A stretch of 64,000 nt of DNA from the NCBI RefSeq assembly GCF_035046505.1, contig NC_089822.1, positions 263,697,024-263,761,023 of the forward strand, read 5' to 3'. The notes under the pieces are model-generated. The model was not told the origin of the DNA. It made no database searches and saw nothing but the letters and a program-made list of their open reading frames with translations. Source of the stretch: Tiliqua scincoides. Taxonomy: Eukaryota > Chordata > Lepidosauria > Squamata > Scincidae. Shown piece by piece: positions 31,340 to 42,336 of this stretch (position 1 is its first letter; every line of letters begins with the position of its first letter). Both the position numbers and the translations under genes were made by a program.

Positions 31340-31825
31340 TGCCCCCTGCAGGAGGGTGACCCTCGCAGGGCCCCCGCACCCCCTTCCCGCCCCCCTGCAA
31401 GAGGGTGACCCTCTGGGGCTACGTGAGGGTGGACAGAAAGGGGGTGCCGGGGCCATGCGAGGGTCAACCCTCCTGCAGGGGGGCAGAGAGGGGGTGCTGG
31501 GGCCACGCAAGCGTTAACCCCCCTGCAAGGGGGCAGAAAGGGTGGGGCAGAAAGCACCCCCTCTTCTGTCCCCTGCAGGAGAGGTTAACCCTCGCATGGC
31601 CACAGCACCCCCTTTTCTGCCCCCCTGCAGGAGAGGTTAACCCTTGCATGACCACAACACTCCCTTTTCTGCCCCCTGGCAGGAGGGGTAACCTTTGCAT
31701 GACCACAACAGCCCCTTTCTTTCCTCCCTGGCAGGAGAGGTTAACCTTTGCATGGCCACAGCACCCCGATTTTCTGCCCCCTTTGCAAGAGAGGTTAACC
31801 CTTTCATGGCCACAGCACGCAAATG
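31340..31825. repeat. GC-rich minisatellite with orientation flip
   Basis: Units of about 55-60 bp containing CTGCAGGAGAGGTTAACCCT and GGCCACAGCACCCCCTTTTC. The last five units (31557-31825) and the first (31340-31400) read one way. The middle block (31405-31555) reads as the reverse complement (AGGGTCAACCCTCCTGCAGG). Open frames across it are repeat-encoded and not judged real. Confidence 0.75.
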
Positions 31826-31884
31826 CATCCTCCCTCTGGGATCTACAATCATATCATTCTAGAGTTGGAAGGGGTCGTGAAGAT

Positions 31885-32175
31885 CTTTTATTTTCAACCC
31901 AGGGCATAATTAACCTGTGGAACTCCCTGCACAAGAACACTGTGGTGGAACCTGGCCTAGATGACTTTCAAAGGGTTTTGGACAGGTTTATGGAGGAAAA
32001 GTCCATCACAGGTTATAAGTCATGATGACTGTATGCAAGCTCCGGGTTTTAGAGGAAGGCAGATGCAAGGGAGTGGCAGCAAGATACAGGTATGTTGTTG
32101 TCTGAGGCATCTGGTCAGCCACTGTGGTGGCTGGACTAGATGGGCTTTGGGCCTGCTGCAGCAGGGCTGGTGCTC
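31885..32175 (+). repeat. Old CR1 3' end
   Basis: Encodes LWNSLHKNTVVEPGLDDFQR to FMEEKSITGY, then a divergent tail with CTGGACTAGATGGGCTTTGG. Confidence 0.75.
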
Positions 32176-32399
32176 TTTTGGGACAGCAAGAGGAGAGAAC
32201 ATGGATGTGTCATAAACTAGCTAGCTCAATGACTGCGACACTGGCCACCTTTGTGGTTACCTGCCTGCAGGAGTGTACTTGGATAGGGACCAGTCAACAA
32301 AGTTTGATTTGGTTTGAACTGCATGCTTTTGGTGACGACCAAGGAAGTAAGTGTCTTTGAAAGGTCAAAGATGGCAGCAGTCCCTCCAAGAGAGGCTGC

Positions 32400-32642
32400 A
32401 CCTGAGCAAATTTCTGGAGGAAAAGTTCATTATGGGTTACAAGTCATGGTAGGTTAGTGCAAGCTCCTGGTTTTAGAGGCAGGCTGCCTCTGATTGCCAG
32501 ATGCAGGGGAGGGCACCAGGACGCAAGTTGTGTCTGTTGTCTTGTGTGTTCCCTGAAGCATTTGGTGGGCCACTGTGAGATACAGGAAGCTGGACTAGAT
32601 GGGCCCTTGGCCTGATTCAGTGGGGCTCTTCTTATGTTCTTA
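32400..32642 (+). repeat. CR1 3' end
   Basis: Starts in the C-terminal codons (FLEEKFIMGYKS) and runs to the TTCTTATGTTCTTAA end, interrupting a decayed finger exon. Confidence 0.8.
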
Positions 32643-33110
32643 AGTTCAGTACACCTCATGCTCTGGACAGTCAAAATTCTCCCCTCTTGTTATACTGATA
32701 TCTAGATGTACCATCACTTTTTCTGTGCTTGGAGATGTATCGGTACTCTCCTGAAGTTTATCAAGGTAAGATTTTTGCTAGAAGTTTCCCTCTGACACAG
32801 GTCATTTATTGAGGTCTTCTCGGGTCTGCATTGTAACAAATTCCCATGTGTTGCAGAACCTTTGACTGTACTTGGAGAGCAAGACCATTTTTCCTGAGTA
32901 CGCACAGACTGGAGTTTTGGTGAACAGCAGGTGCAAGACCTTGTGTTTGCTCATTACAACCATTCTCTCTCCCTCAGCAGGTTCTTCTGCTGTACTTGCA
33001 TCTCTGCCCCTGAATTCAGTTGTTACTAAAACAACCCATTGAGATATTCTTGCCAATGTGCACTATGTTTCCTTTGGCTCAATCTCTCCCACTTGAGGCG
33101 TCTCACCAGG
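32642..33110 (-). pseudogene. Decayed finger-exon spacer relic
   Basis: Minus strand near 32660-32690 encodes ENFDCPEHEV, like the finger-zero of gene A ([10 protein letters not shown]). Sequence at 33000-33090 matches the 5' part of the ZNF D exon (about 37570-37640). A CR1 tail ends exactly at 32642, so insertion probably cut off the finger array. Confidence 0.5.
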
Positions 33111-33124
33111 CTAGAGAACTGCAC

Positions 33125-33442
33125 TCACCTTGCTAGAGTACTCACCTGGAGTACTGTGTCCAATTCTGGGCACCTCACTTTAAGAAAGATGCAGCCAAAC
33201 TGGAGGAGTTCAGAGAAGAGTGACGAGGATGATCAGAGGACTGAAGAACAAGCCCTGCTAGGAAAGGTTGAGGGAACTGGGTATGTTCAACCTGGAGAAG
33301 AGAAGGCTGAGAGGGGATATGATAGCTCTTTTCAAATACCTGAAAGGCTGTTGTATGGAAGAAGGGACAAATTTATTCTCAACTGCCTCTCTAAGAAGAA
33401 CTGGATCCAACAGGTACAAACTGCAAGGGAAGAGATAATATA

Positions 33443-33475
<33 letters not shown>

Positions 33476-33685
33476 GAGATTCCAACTGGATATCAGGAAA
33501 AATTCCTGACAGTAAGGGCTGTTCAGCAGTGGAACGGATTGCCAAGGGAGGAGGTGGACTCTCCCTCACTGGACATCTTCAAGCTGAGGCTGGACAAGCA
33601 CCTGCTGGAGATGCTCTAGGAGTATTTCCTGCTACAGATGGACTAGATGACCTTTTAGGTACCTTGCATGTTTCTATGATCTCCA
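33125..33685 (+). repeat. CR1 of a second (bird-like) subfamily
   Basis: Contains GAGTACTGTGTCCAATTCTG, CAACCTGGAGAAGAGAAGGC and an end with GATGGACTAGATGACCTTTT and TTTCTATGATCT. It differs in tail from the main CR1 family. An AT-rich (ATA)n run at 33437-33474 interrupts it. Confidence 0.8.
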
Positions 33686-34315
33686 TCTGGAGATGACCTC
33701 ACTTGAGAGAGAGTAATTTTGCCCATGGTCTGCTCACCTAAACTACTGCAGCCTCCTCCTTGCTGGCCTTTCCTTCCTCTCCAACCGATTCAGGATATTT
33801 CTGCTAAAACCATAAGAAAACTGCGAATCAAGCAGATATTTTTGTCGCTTAGTTTGCACAATTGATTCTACTGCTGTTAGTCAGGGGGTGAAGGAAAGAG
33901 CTATGGAAGATCAGATCTGCCCTGTTGCATGGTTCTGGTTACACCTGGTATCTTACTTTCCCCACTGAAGAAGACCGGGATGACTCGGAGTGACACTCTG
34001 GGAATTGTGTTGAAAGCAAGCAAAATGCTTCTGCAACCTAGCCTCCCTTGAGAGATGCTGACTGGCTGCCCAGTTGCTAAGGAAGTGTGAAAAGAAAAGG
34101 AGAGACAGCATCACCCAAAACCAAATGGCAAAGTCTTGGACTGGTCGACAGAAATGGAAATTTACTGAGATAAGTGATGCCGGACACATTTTGGAAATAG
34201 TTCTTCAGAGACACTGTGAATAAAGGTGCCATATAAAAGTGACCAGATAAATACTAAATGCTCAAATTAGCACATGAATATAAACTAAGACTATGCAAAA
34301 TGCAGTGCTCCACAC

Positions 34316-34450
34316 AGTGGCATACCTAGAGGGGGGTGCAAAGCACTAAGTTTTGCACTGCAGTGTGAAAGCAGCCCCTCCCCCCTTCAGAGCTATTCTG
34401 GGTGGGGGGAGCAAAATGGAGTTGTATGCTGGCTGCGCAAACAATTCAGC
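34316..34450. repeat. hAT MITE fragment (CAGTGGCATA family)
   Basis: Left end CAGTGGCATACCTAGAGGGG and GTGCAAAGCACTAAG, as in 36162-36297. The right end is missing. Confidence 0.65.
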
Positions 34451-34519
34451 ACTGATCAACAGATGTTCACTTAGCATTCATGTTCCTCCAGCACAATGGG
34501 AAAACCGGTTTTCAGAAGA

Positions 34520-34703
34520 CCACATTCATTGTAGAGGCAGTTTTAGAGGCATCCGATTGCCAGATGAAGAGGAGGGCACCGGGACGCAGATTGTGTCTGT
34601 TGTCTTGTGTGCTCCCTGGGGCCTTTGGTGGGCCACTGTGAGATACAGGAAGCTGGACTAGATGGGCCTGTGGCCTGATCCAGCGTGGCTCTTATGTTCT
34701 TAT
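34520..34703 (+). repeat. CR1 3' end
   Basis: GGAAGCTGGACTAGATGGGC and TCTTATGTTCTTATTG tail. Confidence 0.75.
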
Positions 34704-34862
34704 TGCATCTATTGCTATTCTCTGCTAGAAATTATGAGTTCACAAAATATGAAGCTGGTTTCTTTTAACAACCAGAGACCATCTGAAAGAGATACTCAAA
34801 AGAGTTATCTACAAAAATTAAAGACACTTTAGGACATAGAAACCACAATGATATAATGGAAG

Positions 34863-35912
34863 CAAGGCTGGCCTTAGGAGTTGCGGGGCCCAACTGCAAA
34901 AGTTTTCAGTGGGACCCCAGGTTCACAGCCAATTTCAAAGTATAAACATGTAATATTGCTTACCTAAAAAGAAAGCGCATCTCTCTCCTTAGCATCGGTC
35001 GGTAAAGCAGCTACCACGTTTTCCAGACTCACAAAGAGAGTCTGGTCCAACAAGAAGCTGATGGAACATACCAAGATCCAGGTCTACAGAGCTTGCGTCC
35101 TGAGTACACTTCTGTACTGCAGCGAGTCATGGACTCTTCACTCACAACAGGAGAGGAAACTGAGCGCTTTCCACATGCGCTGCCTCCGACGCATCCTCGG
35201 CATCACCTGGCAGGACAAAGTTCCAAACAACACAGTCCTGGAACGTGCTGGAATCCCTAGCATGTATGCACTGCTGAAACAGAGACGCCTGCGTTGGCTT
35301 GGTCATGTCGTGAGAATGGATGATGGCCGGATCCCAAAGGATCTCCTCTATGGAGAACTCGTGCAAGGAAAGCGCCCTACAGGTAGACCACAGCTGCGAT
35401 ACAAGGACATCTGCAAGAGGGATCTGAAGGCCTTAGGGATGGACCTCAACAAGTGGGAAACCCTGGCCTCTGAGCGGCCCGCTTGGAGGCAGGCTGTGCA
35501 GCATGGCCTTTCCCAGTTCGAAGAGACACTTTGCCAACAGTCTGAGGCTAAGAGGCAAAGAAGGAAGGCCCATAGCCAGGGAGACAGACCAGGGACAGAC
35601 TGCACTTGCTCCCGGTGTGGAAGGGATTGTCACTCCCGGATTGGCCTTTTCAGCCACACTAGACGCTGTGCCAGAACCACCTTTCAGAGCGCGATACCAT
35701 AGTCTTTCGAGACTGAAGGTTGCCAATACAAAAAGAAATACTGACTTAAGGAGGAGAAAATTAAAATTGTTGCTGTTCATTATAAAACCTGCATGTGGCA
35801 TTAGGTGCCTGTTGGAATGAGTTGTTGTCTGTATTTGACAAGACTAGAAGAGATAACCCTAGTGCCAGGCTTCCCTTAGGCACGGGGTCCAATTGGCTTA
35901 AAGCCGGCCCTG
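34863..35912. mobile_element. hAT element split by a LINE
   Basis: Ends CAAGGCTGGCCTTAGG and CAGGGCCGGCTTTAAG, flanked by AATGGAAG and AATGGAAT. The LINE at 35016-35735 lies inside. Confidence 0.7.
35016..35735 (+). mobile_element. RTE-like LINE 3' part, longest open copy
   Basis: Open for 213 codons (35061-35702): [60 protein letters not shown], ending with a Cys/His motif [20 protein letters not shown]. It ends with the tail GAGACTGAAGGTTGCCAATA shared with the 5S SINE. The RT core and endonuclease are absent. Confidence 0.85.
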
Positions 35913-36161
35913 AATGGAATGGAAGCCTCTGGTTTTGCTTATCAGGCGGGTCTTCACTTGTGGCTGTTCTTATATAAATATATTCACAGAAATGATTTTG
36001 TTGATATGGTCTCTGTTGTGCAAATGTCCTCATGTGATCTTCATCACTGCCCAAAGAGGGGTACTTTTAATTTTTACAAGGGTTGGTTTGTGATGTGTGA
36101 GGAACTGTGATTTGTGACTAGTGCTCTAACTGAATGTGGGTTATTGCTACACTCCAGAGAG

Positions 36162-36297
36162 CAGTGGCATAGCTAGAGGGGGTGCAAAGCATCATTGCAA
36201 CATGCAGACGGCCACTCCCCCTCCCCCACAGCTTGCATGCTGCGGTGAGGCTCCCTGCAAAACATAGTGCTTTGCACCCCCTCTAGCTATGCCACTG
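36162..36297. repeat. Complete short hAT MITE (CAGTGGCATA family)
   Basis: Ends CAGTGGCATAGCTAGAGGGG mirrored at the right (CTCTAGCTATGCCACTG). Related copies are at 34316-34450, 38115-38232, 39505-39735 and 58695-58964. No clear target duplication. Confidence 0.75.
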
Positions 36298-36776
36298 CTG
36301 CAGTGGCATCTGCAATGAGATGCACTTGGCCAAAAATACTTTTTATGACTGTTTTCCTTTAATGCCTTGGAAAGACAGGTGCCACTTTCATGCTCGCAGA
36401 TAGTTTTGAGTAGTTCACGTACCACCATGTTTTACTTTCCACCGAATACTAAAGGCCAAATTTAATCTTCACTTCTGAGGACCAGTTTGAGGTTTGACCT
36501 CTCCTTATGGTTTGGGGGGAAGGGGAGGGGGGACAATAAGATCCTCTTGGAGGCCACTGTACAGGATGGGAATTGGGGCCTCTCAGTCTCCCTCCCCGGA
36601 AAAAATGTGGCAGACACAAGACCCAGTCCTAGCCAACTTTCCAGTGCACGGCTACACCAGCGCTGGAAAGCTGGATTGGATTTGGCCCACAGAGCCTGTT
36701 GGTGCACTTTGTGGGTGCTCTGATGTTCAATCCAGTGTGGCTTTCAGATCAAAACTGTTTTCACACTTGGGTGTGC

Positions 36777-37665
36777 TCATAAGGATTCTGCTCTGTGGGT
36801 TGCCCGGTGTTTGCTCAACAGATTTTTCCGAGAGAAGTTTCTCCCACATTCGGGGCACTTGAATGGTTTCTCTCCCGTGTGGGTCTTCTGATGGTACATC
36901 AAATGCACTCTCTGTCCGAAGCATTTGCCACACTGAGCGCATTTGTATGGTCTCTCTCCGGTATGAATTCTCTGATGTCGTGTTAATTCTCCTCTACAAG
37001 TGAAACTTTTCCCACACGCGGAACATTCGTGCAGTTTCTCTCCCGTATGGATTTTCTGATGCTTTTTCAAAGTTTGCCTGTGCCGGAAGCATTTCCCACA
37101 CTGAGCGCACTCATATGGCCTGCCTTCAATATGAGTTCCTTGATGCCCCTTTAATGCTGTCCTATTACTGAAGCTTTTCCTGCACTCTGGCACTCATACA
37201 GTTTCTCCTCTGTGTAGCTATTCTGATGTCCAGTCCAGTCATTTCTCTGATGAAAATTTTTCTGGCACTCTAAGAGTTCATATAGTTTCTCGGTGGTATG
37301 AATGTTTGGATGCTTCCCAAGGCAACATTTGTGCTGGTTGTTCTCTTCCAGCATTGGACATTCATAGCGGTTCGGTTTGGTCTGCATAAGAAGTTCTGAC
37401 GTGTAGTGGTGCCGTCGACCATACGTGGAGAATAAAGGCATCTTTTCCATTGAGCTCATGGTAGTTCCAAGACCTGCTGTAACCTGGGTGTGTTCATGTT
37501 CTCTCTCCACCTGCTTCTCCTCCTCTTGTCCTTTGGACTCCTGCTCACGTGTTCCAGGGGGGATATTCTGTTGAGACATTCCTGCCAATGTGATGTGTGT
37601 TTCATTTGGCCCAGTCTCACCCTGACGGAAGTCCTCCATCTTGATCTGATTTTTCTTGTCACCAC
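36777..37665 (-). pseudogene. Five-finger C2H2 exon with a frameshift (ZNF D)
   Basis: The acceptor CTTCAG|GTGGTG (phase 1) opens a spacer of about 160 residues (MEDFRQGETGPNETH and onward) with degenerate finger-like segments. At about 37188-37192 one base is missing from a TAT GAG TGC CCA GAG-type finger start. The next frame then encodes five good fingers (CAQCGKCFRHRQTLKKH, CSACGKSFTCRGELTRH and others) and stops at 36777. It lies 4.2 kb past the gene C polyadenylation signal in the same orientation and with matching phase, so it may be the original last exon of gene C. Confidence 0.72.
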
Positions 37666-37929
37666 CTGAAGAGACATAGAGAGGAATTTTGTCCATGCTC
37701 TGGTCATCTCCTTCCTAGACTCCTGCAACCTCCTTCTGGCTGTCCTTCCCTCCAGGTGTACCTCCCTCTCCAACTGATTCAGGATGCCTCTTTCAGGATC
37801 TCTTTTTTTATTCCTGTCTCTAGGTAACACCACCGTCCTTATATGCAGGGTTGTGTGCCTTTCCAGCTTTTATGTGTTAAGCAAATCAAGGTAAATGGGG
37901 TGAGGTTGTTTGGGTTTATTTTGCATAAC

Positions 37930-38113
37930 TTAGGGTGCAATCCTAACCAATTTTCCAGCACCAAGGTAAGAGCAATGCAGCTCCAAGGTAAAGGAATAAA
38001 CATTGCCTTACCTTAGGAGGCCTCAAGGACTGCCGCCCAACTACAGAATGCAACACATGCCCCACTGGCATAGCTGTGCCAGTGCTGGAAAGTTGGCTAG
38101 GATTGTACACCTC
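37930..38113. repeat. CCAATCCTATCC-family MITE
   Basis: TGCAATCCTAACCAATTTTC at the left and AAAGTTGGCTAGGATTGTAC at the right, followed by a CAGTGGCATA-family fragment to 38232. Confidence 0.65.
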
Positions 38114-38299
38114 TGTTTTGCTCCCCACCGCCCAGAATGGCTCCAAAGGGGAGGGGAAGGGGCCGCTTGCATGGCAGGGTCAGGCACCAGCAAAACTTGG
38201 TGCTTTGCACCCCCTCTAGCTACACCACTGATTACAGCAGCAAAACCTTCTGCAAACTCACTTGTATTCATTCTGTCCCTTCCCTACATAGAGGGGGAA

Positions 38300-38500
38300 T
38301 ATAGTACTTCTTGCTGCCCTTTGGACACACATCTCTGCTCCTGATTTTTAGCTGTCACATAAATGCTGGACTATTTCTGTTAATGTCCTGTATATCTCCC
38401 TTCTGTCCCAATCGCTCCCTGTTGGGAGTTCTCTGTCTTGATCTGGCTTCACATCACCTCAACGGACAGCAGAAGGCATGTTGGCCACCCGGTCAGTTCT
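38300..38500 (-). pseudogene. Relic of a finger-exon 5' end
   Basis: The sequence aligns by eye with the start of the ZNF D exon and its intron border (about 37560-37690), including the segment matching TTGATCTGATTTTTC and the flanking CACCTGAAGAG-like acceptor. No fingers survive. Confidence 0.4.
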
Positions 38501-38768
38501 GTTCTAGACTCCAGCAGCTTCCCCTTTGTTGCTGCTCCCTCCCTCTCCAGCTGACAGATGTATGTGCTGAACTTGTAGGAATATGGAAATCAAGGAAATG
38601 AGCACACTGTGCTGATTAGCATATTTTACTCCACAGGTGACCAAGAGGGGCATAGAACTATGCAAAGCACATCTGCCCATCCCATTCTGCTAGCTATGCC
38701 TGGCATCATAACTTCTGGGTTCACGGGATGGGAGGGAAGGAGATCAGTCAGGGATCAAGGCCTTAAAG

Positions 38769-39075
38769 CAGTGGTTCCCAAACTGTGAGGCACAGCTCCA
38801 AAGGGAGCCACAATGTACTCACAGGGGCATAGCAGGATGTCCCTGGCCTCCTCCTCCCAACTGCGGCCATCTTGGATCACACAAGATCTTGCACTATTCT
38901 CACAAGATCTCACACTGTTCTTGCACAACCTCACAAGAATAATGCAAGACCTTGCAAGAATAGTGCAGAATCTTGTGTCATCCAAGACGGCAGCACACAG
39001 GGAGAGGACACTGGAAAGGTCAGGAACTGCTGTTAGTGCTTTGGGATTGAGACTTTGCAAGACAGTCCTAGTTTA
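38769..39075. repeat. hAT-type fragment with internal ACAAGATCT repeats
   Basis: Left end CAGTGGTTCCCAAACTGTG. The interior holds several CTCACAAGATCTCRCACT-like units. The right end was not found. Confidence 0.5.
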
Positions 39076-39739
39076 GGTGAGGTTTCAGCACCATCAGAAA
39101 AATGGATGAGGTGGTCTGGGGTCATTTTCTTGTATGGGTTCTCTGGTGTTTCCAAAGTTCTGATTTTTTAAAGTGTAATTTTCCCTCACACACAAGTGGA
39201 ACAAACAGAGCACTCTCTCAGGCATGCATGACGACTCAAGCCATTTCTTAGCAGCATTTTCTCCCACATTTGCTCAAAAATCCTACACTGGGAGGGGAGC
39301 CATCACTTAATGGTGGAGTGTCTGCTTTGCATGTCAAGGATCTGACTTTCCATTCTTAGCATCTCCACTTAAATTTTAAAAATTTTATCCAGTTGAAGGG
39401 ATTGGGACCCTGGAGAGCCACCAGCAGTCAGAACACTAGTGAGCCAAGCTTACCAAGGGCCCAACTCTAAATATGGTGAATGCTCCATACACTAAATATG
39501 GCGCTCCTTCGGTGGCGTAGATGAAGGGAGGCGGAGCACTCAGCCTGGCAGGGAGGTGGGTGAGCGGCCGCTCCCTTTGGAGCCATTCCCAGCGGGGGGG
39601 GGCAAAATGGAGCCGTACACCCAGTGAAAAGGACCCTGAGAAGGACCGCGGTGGTGTAGCTGGAGGGGGTGGAGCACTCAGCCTAGCAGAGAGATGGGCA
39701 AGTGGCCTCTCCCTTCGGAGCCACTATGGCTCCACAACC

Positions 39740-41420
39740 CTGGATTCATGAGGGTGAGGTAGACTGGGGTCATCTTCCAGTAGAACATCCCTTGAAAACC
39801 TGATGTGTGTAGAATGCAGCATGCAGTTGTGACATCAGCCACTATAACCCCTTCAGTATCCAATGAAGGCTACAGTGACTGCCAGTCTCCCAGAGGTTCT
39901 CTCCACTACCATCTGGCTCCATTCATAGTTCTTTTCCAGGGGGTTCTGAGAAGCATCTGCCTGATCTCCTGTGGACATCAGCTTCACAAGGATGTTGTTC
40001 ACCAGCATCAAAGGACCCGAGTCTCACTGCTCCAGCTTGTCTGCAGAGGCAGGAAGTTTAGAAGACGGTGGAATTGTGGCTGCAGCCTGTCATTGTCCAC
40101 AACTCTGCCCACTCAGTGTACTATAGCTGGCAGAACCAGGTTGTTTCCTGTAACAAAATTCACTCCCCCCCCCCAACTAGAATTTGTGTGCCTGCTGAAT
40201 CAATTGCATCCCCATTGGCCAGAGATGTGAGCTCCCTGGACCCCCTTCATGACTTATTTCATGTTGCCCACAATCAACCCTGCCAATGCAAGAGTCACCT
40301 CTCTTCAGAGGTGACCTTGGTGGTGACTTTGCCAGTCACAAACAGGTGGTTTTAAGGGAGGTCACTGGTTTTGAAGGCTAGTTTGTCAAGAGTGACAGCA
40401 GGCCTTGCCTGAATGGGAACCACCTGCCACATCTCCACATCCCAACATTGCAGGCTGCATGCCCCCCTGGATATTTCTCCAGAACTCCTGTTTATCCCGT
40501 TCCTTAGGATCCAACCAGCCCTTGTGTCTTCCATCTGAATGGTTGCTCTGCAATGCTGAAGGCGACAGCCCAATGAGACCAGGTGTCTACTGAGCAGCAC
40601 ACTAAAAGTCTAGCACTGATCTGAAATGCAAGCACATTTCTGTCCTACAGCGTTCTTTCATGACCTCAACAGCTACCAGAAACATGCATCACAACAACCA
40701 GAAAGGGAGGACAGGTTTATCCGTTGTTACTGTCCAGGATGCTATCTGCTATGAAGCACTGAAGGGAGAGGTGTGCCTTCCTCTACTGCTGGTAGGTGTC
40801 TTAGAGGCAACTGATGGGCCATGGCAAGAAACAGGATGCTGGACTGGACTGGCTTTTGGCCTGATCCAGCAGGACTTTTCTGTACTCTCATCTTCCACCA
40901 CTTGGAGTTCATATCTGCCAACAATCACAATGGTTGGGGCTCCTGCTGTGGCAAAACAGTGCTCAAGGGACAAGAGGGCTTGGGGTAGAAGGAACTTTGT
41001 GTCTTGAGAGCACAGGAATCATGAGGTCAAGCTAGGTCAGGGAACCTCAATGGCACTGCCAGGAAAATTCATTAACAGACAGTTGCTAGAGATGTTTGGT
41101 GGGAAGGGAGAGATATCCCAGGGTGCAGAAATGCAGAGCAAAAGTAGCAACCAGCTCAAGGGTTCCTCTCTCGCACCTGCTACCCTGATGAAACTGTACT
41201 CAATAACTCAGAACATTTAGATAATGCTTTTCAATTTTAAAAAAACTTCAGCCAATTTGCAGAAACAAATGTCTCCCTATCCCAAAAGGGCGCACAATCT
41301 AAACTTGCTAATGCAAAAGTCTACTCTTCAGCTAGAAAACGCACTAAGAAGGTGACCTGTCAAGTACAAGGAAGGAAAGAGTTACACATGCTATACTCCT
41401 CACACTAGCCAAGTGTGTTG
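39740..41420. other. Region without recognised genes
   Basis: Contains an old CR1 tail at about 40765-40895 (GGCTTTTGGCCTGATCCAGC). The 39740-40610 block looks like decayed repeat-derived sequence with no identifiable family. No supportable coding frame was found. Confidence 0.35.
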
Positions 41421-41424
41421 ATTA

Positions 41425-41765
41425 CACAGGCCTACAAAACTGAGTTTTTCCCAAACTTTATAGTGGTTTGATATGAATTTGGGGTGCTGATTCCAAAAAT
41501 GGCACCCGTTTTGCCCTATCACATCTCCTTTTGGAGATCTACTATAGACTCTTTAGTGAATGTTTCAAGCAGCTTCCTCATGAGGAAGCCTACACCATGG
41601 CTTCCTCATGAGGAAGCTGCTTGAACCATTCACTAATGAAGCTATGTCGTGTCTCCAAAACTAGATGTGATGGGGCAAAACGGATGCCATTTTTGGAATC
41701 AGCACCCCAAATATATCCAGGAATTGGTGTAACGTTTAAGGAAGCAAAATATGTGTTGGCCTGTG
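41425..41765. mobile_element. Palindromic Harbinger-type MITE, copy 2
   Basis: Same element as 24847-25193, with TTA on both sides. Central CTTCCTCATGAGGAAGC palindromes. It lies about 100 bp beyond the Myb/SANT polyadenylation signal. Confidence 0.75.
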
Positions 41766-41860
41766 TTACTTGATTTACAATTAGCGCAAGCACTGATGAT
41801 TGGGGTGCTTGAAATGAAGAAACTGTGCTGACAAGGAGCTGTGTATTTAAACAAAAGTGT

Positions 41861-41866
41861 TTTATT
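41861..41866 (-). terminator. Polyadenylation signal AATAAA for the Myb/SANT transcript
   Basis: TTTATT on the plus strand gives AATAAA on the minus strand about 470 nt past the longer stop (42337), within AT-rich DNA. It is consistent with the end of the gene C transcript. Confidence 0.5.
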
Positions 41867-42336
41867 TGTTAACAAATAACTTATTCTTTTTTAAAAAAAC
41901 ACAATATTTCTTGTTTTAACATTGTAACGTTTTTGACTAGGAAAATAACTCCCAAGCAAAACCAAGAACTTTCCCATCCTACTCTCAGATTTTAACGGCG
42001 ACACGTTTTAATTTCCAGGTTTGCATATTTTTAATTGAGAAACTGACAGTGATTTTAGCCTGAAAGTGTCGCCTTTGGGAAAGTCACGCAGCTGCTCTGT
42101 CTCGGACTGTGTGTCGCCTCTCCCATCTGCAGGGCTGGCGTTGGGCTGCTCTGCTGCTGAATCATCTCAGGCCACAGCAACGGCTGGTTTCTTCTGACGT
42201 GCATCGGCAGACACCTGTCCACCCACGCGCCCCAACAGATAGGGCAGCCCAATTTGTTGTGGTGTGGAAACATTAAGGAAAGGCACAGGTATGAAAGGAG
42301 GCTGCCATGTGTAGTAGTGGGGTGAGTAAATGGGAG

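Noticed and set aside
30797-32025. Open frames of about 200 codons near 31 kb
   Set aside because: They run through the CpG-rich block and the minisatellite; the peptide repeats simply mirror the DNA repeat units.
39740-40610. Possible decayed coding remnant
   Set aside because: Some frames are moderately open, but no family resemblance could be named and no splice structure supports a gene.
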